This document shows, one piece after another, positions 5,403-6,437 of a DNA stretch of 6,437 bases. The translations under genes and the position numbers were made by a program. Source of the stretch: Methanosalsum sp. (GTDB lineage Archaea > Halobacteriota > Methanosarcinia > Methanosarcinales > Methanosarcinaceae); assembly GCA_007127385.1 (NCBI GenBank), contig SKZM01000225.1, positions 1-6,437 on the forward strand, given 5' to 3'. Under the pieces are notes generated by a model that was given only the letters and a program-made list of their open reading frames with translations, did not search any database and was not told the origin of the DNA. Every line of letters begins with the position of its first letter. Position 1 is the stretch's first letter.

Positions 5403-6127
5403 TTAATGCACTCCCCGTATCCATGTTCTTTAATTTCACCAAGTAGTTCTCGTGGATTGCCTGAACACATTATGGTCCCATTGCAAAGAATGTATCCCTT
5501 ATCAGCTTCTACGTAATCCATTATCTGGCCGGTATGTGTGATTATAAGTCCGGAATGTCCTTCTTTTCTTCTCTTTCCTGCACATTTCATTTCACCATGT
5601 AGGAGTTTGCGTATCATCCCTCCTATCTGGGATATATTTACCAGGTCAACACCTGATTCCGGTTCATCAAGAAGATATAAGGATGGTTCCTGAGCGGCCA
5701 GCTGGAGAAGTTCTGATCTTTTGATCTCTCCACCTGAAAAACCTACATTTATGTCTCTGTCAAGAAAGCTATCCATGTTCAACTCATGGACCAGAGCGTC
5801 AATATTAACCTTTTCTCCAGCTGTAACCTCTAAAAGATCACGAAGTTTGACTCCAACCATATTTGGCGGTCTCTGGGTCATGATTCCAAGACCTTTACTT
5901 GCCCTTTCATTTAATGGAAGATCTGTTATATCCTCCCCTTTAAAATAAATATTTCCTTCAACGATGTTGTAGCCGCTAAAACCCATTATTGTCATAAGTA
6001 ATGCAGATTTACCTGCACCATTTGGTCCGAAAAGGACGTTGGTATATCCACTCTCAACCTTTAGATTAATATTCTTTAAGATGCGGCGGCCACCAACTTC
6101 TACAGAAAGATTTTCTATCTCCAGCAT
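5381..6127 (-). CDS. sufC: SufC Fe-S assembly ABC-type ATPase
   Basis: SufC binds and hydrolyses ATP to drive conformational changes in the SufB scaffold; it is a soluble ABC ATPase, not a transporter. All catalytic motifs are present in 248 residues: Walker A GPNGAGKS (34-41), Q-loop Q85, signature FSGGE (130-134), Walker B LYLLDE (150-155) followed by PESGVD (156-161), and H-loop H198 in IITHTG. The FSGGEIKRSELLQ and DEPESGVD wording is diagnostic of SufC within the ABC family. Between the Walker B helix and H-loop there is a basic, hydrophilic insert KCAGKRRKEGHSG (181-193). The C-terminus ends in a CxxC, GECIKCKV (238-245). The ATG at 6127 is preceded by AGGGG (6137-6141, 9-base spacer), and a TATA box lies at about 6175-6184. 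It is the first gene of the sufC-sufB operon. Confidence 0.95.
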   Translation of the reverse strand: MLEIENLSVEVGGRRILKNINLKVESGYTNVLFGPNGAGKSALLMTIMGFSGYNIVEGNIYFKGEDITDLPLNERASKGLGIMTQRPPNMVGVKLRDLLEVTAGEKVNIDALVHELNMDSFLDRDINVGFSGGEIKRSELLQLAAQEPSLYLLDEPESGVDLVNISQIGGMIRKLLHGEMKCAGKRRKEGHSGLIITHTGQIMDYVEADKGYILCNGTIMCSGNPRELLGEIKEHGYGECIKCKVKQS

Positions 6128-6260
6128 TGTACAATACCCCTGAGTATATTTTTCACTCCATTAACAGATAATGAATTATATATTCAATTGTACTTTAATT
6201 TATCTCAGATGGCTTTAGAATAATGGAATTTTATCACACAACTATACAGGAGCAATATAA
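6128..6260 (-). promoter_or_regulatory. Promoter region of sufC-sufB
   Basis: The 133 bp between the beta-CASP gene and sufC hold a good minus-strand TATA box, GAATATATAAT (6175-6185). Transcription would start near 6154, leaving a leader of about 27 bases that includes the AGGGG ribosome binding site at 6137-6141. A second box, AAATATAC (about 6144-6151), is close enough to the ATG for a leaderless start but is weaker. I see no palindrome suggesting an Fe-S-responsive operator and no clear T-tract terminator for the upstream gene. Confidence 0.5.
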
Positions 6261-6437
6261 TCAGAGCCTGTAAGAACTGCCGTTTTCAGGTGCATATGTA
6301 TCAACACCCATCTCCTGTTTGATCCATTGGGAGAACTGCTCGGATTGCTCACCATGCACTGTAAATATGGTTTGAGTGCCACGATCACAGAAATCCTTTA
6401 CTATTTCTTTGAGCTGCTGGTCTCCGCAATGAGCAGA
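6261..6437 (-). CDS. MBL-fold / beta-CASP metallo-hydrolase, C-terminal part (5' end outside window)
   Basis: An uninterrupted minus-strand frame enters from the right edge and ends at TGA 6261-6263, giving the last 58 residues of a protein. It starts SAHCGDQQLKEIV, then has TIFTVHGE (23-30), SEQFSQWIKQEMG (32-44) and VDTYAPENGSSYRL (45-58). The SAH...VHGE...tYAPE order is the C-terminal signature of RNA-specific metallo-beta-lactamase proteins with a beta-CASP domain (COG1236; CPSF/RNase J-like). There H3 and H28 would correspond to the conserved histidines of the beta-CASP motifs, and the final strand packs on the MBL core. Such enzymes process or degrade RNA. Only the tail is visible, so the subfamily cannot be set and no start codon lies in the window. 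It is on the same strand as sufC, 133 bp upstream. Confidence 0.82.
   Translation of the reverse strand, partial: SAHCGDQQLKEIVKDFCDRGTQTIFTVHGEQSEQFSQWIKQEMGVDTYAPENGSSYRL

Noticed and set aside
4365..5406. Several plus-strand open frames of 76-126 codons across sufB
   Set aside because: All lie antisense to the clearly conserved SufB frame, overlap one another and show no family motif or ribosome binding site.
5721..5948. 75-codon plus-strand open frame within sufC
   Set aside because: It is antisense to the Walker and signature motifs of SufC and has no independent support.

Overview
The window looks like chromosomal DNA of a methanogenic euryarchaeon, most likely in or near Methanosarcinaceae. 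The evidence is an AT-rich base composition (roughly 40% G+C by eye), archaeal-type TATA boxes and GGAG/GAGGT ribosome binding sites, and a typical gene set: a DUF460 C-terminus, a DUF2148 ferredoxin-domain protein, a two-gene SufC-SufB system and a beta-CASP metallo-hydrolase. The genus is an inference from protein style only.

Layout, left to right. At 1-470 (+) is the 3' end of a DUF460-type gene whose start lies outside the window. All other genes are on the minus strand. They are a DUF2148 Fe-S protein (558-1103), MobA (1199-1816), a possible 21-residue ORF (1865-1930), a 65-residue two-helix membrane protein (1927-2124), a NapH-like membrane polyferredoxin (2164-2772) and a winged-helix regulator (2791-3150). 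After a 206-bp regulatory gap come a membrane-anchored protein of unknown function (3357-4040), sufB (4179-5402), sufC (5381-6127) and, at the right edge, the last 58 codons of an MBL/beta-CASP hydrolase (6261-6437).

Two transcription units stand out. The first is sufC-sufB. The genes overlap by 22 bp, sit behind a TATA box near 6175-6184, and end at a T-rich tract near 4133-4147. They form the minimal Fe-S assembly scaffold and ATPase. The second runs regulator, NapH-like protein, small membrane protein, possibly the 21-residue ORF, and perhaps mobA. Its promoter region carries three AGTACT-centred palindromes, two of them the same 11-bp word in opposite orientation, and the same palindrome recurs just inside mobA. 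I read this as a self-regulated membrane redox operon. The regulator has two N-terminal cysteines, so redox or metal sensing is possible but unproven.

Fe-S biology dominates: three of the nine main genes carry or assemble iron-sulfur clusters outright (DUF2148, NapH-like, SufB with SufC as partner), and MobA makes the cofactor of molybdo/tungsto-enzymes such as formylmethanofuran dehydrogenase. I see no tRNA, rRNA, CRISPR array, insertion sequence or transposase.
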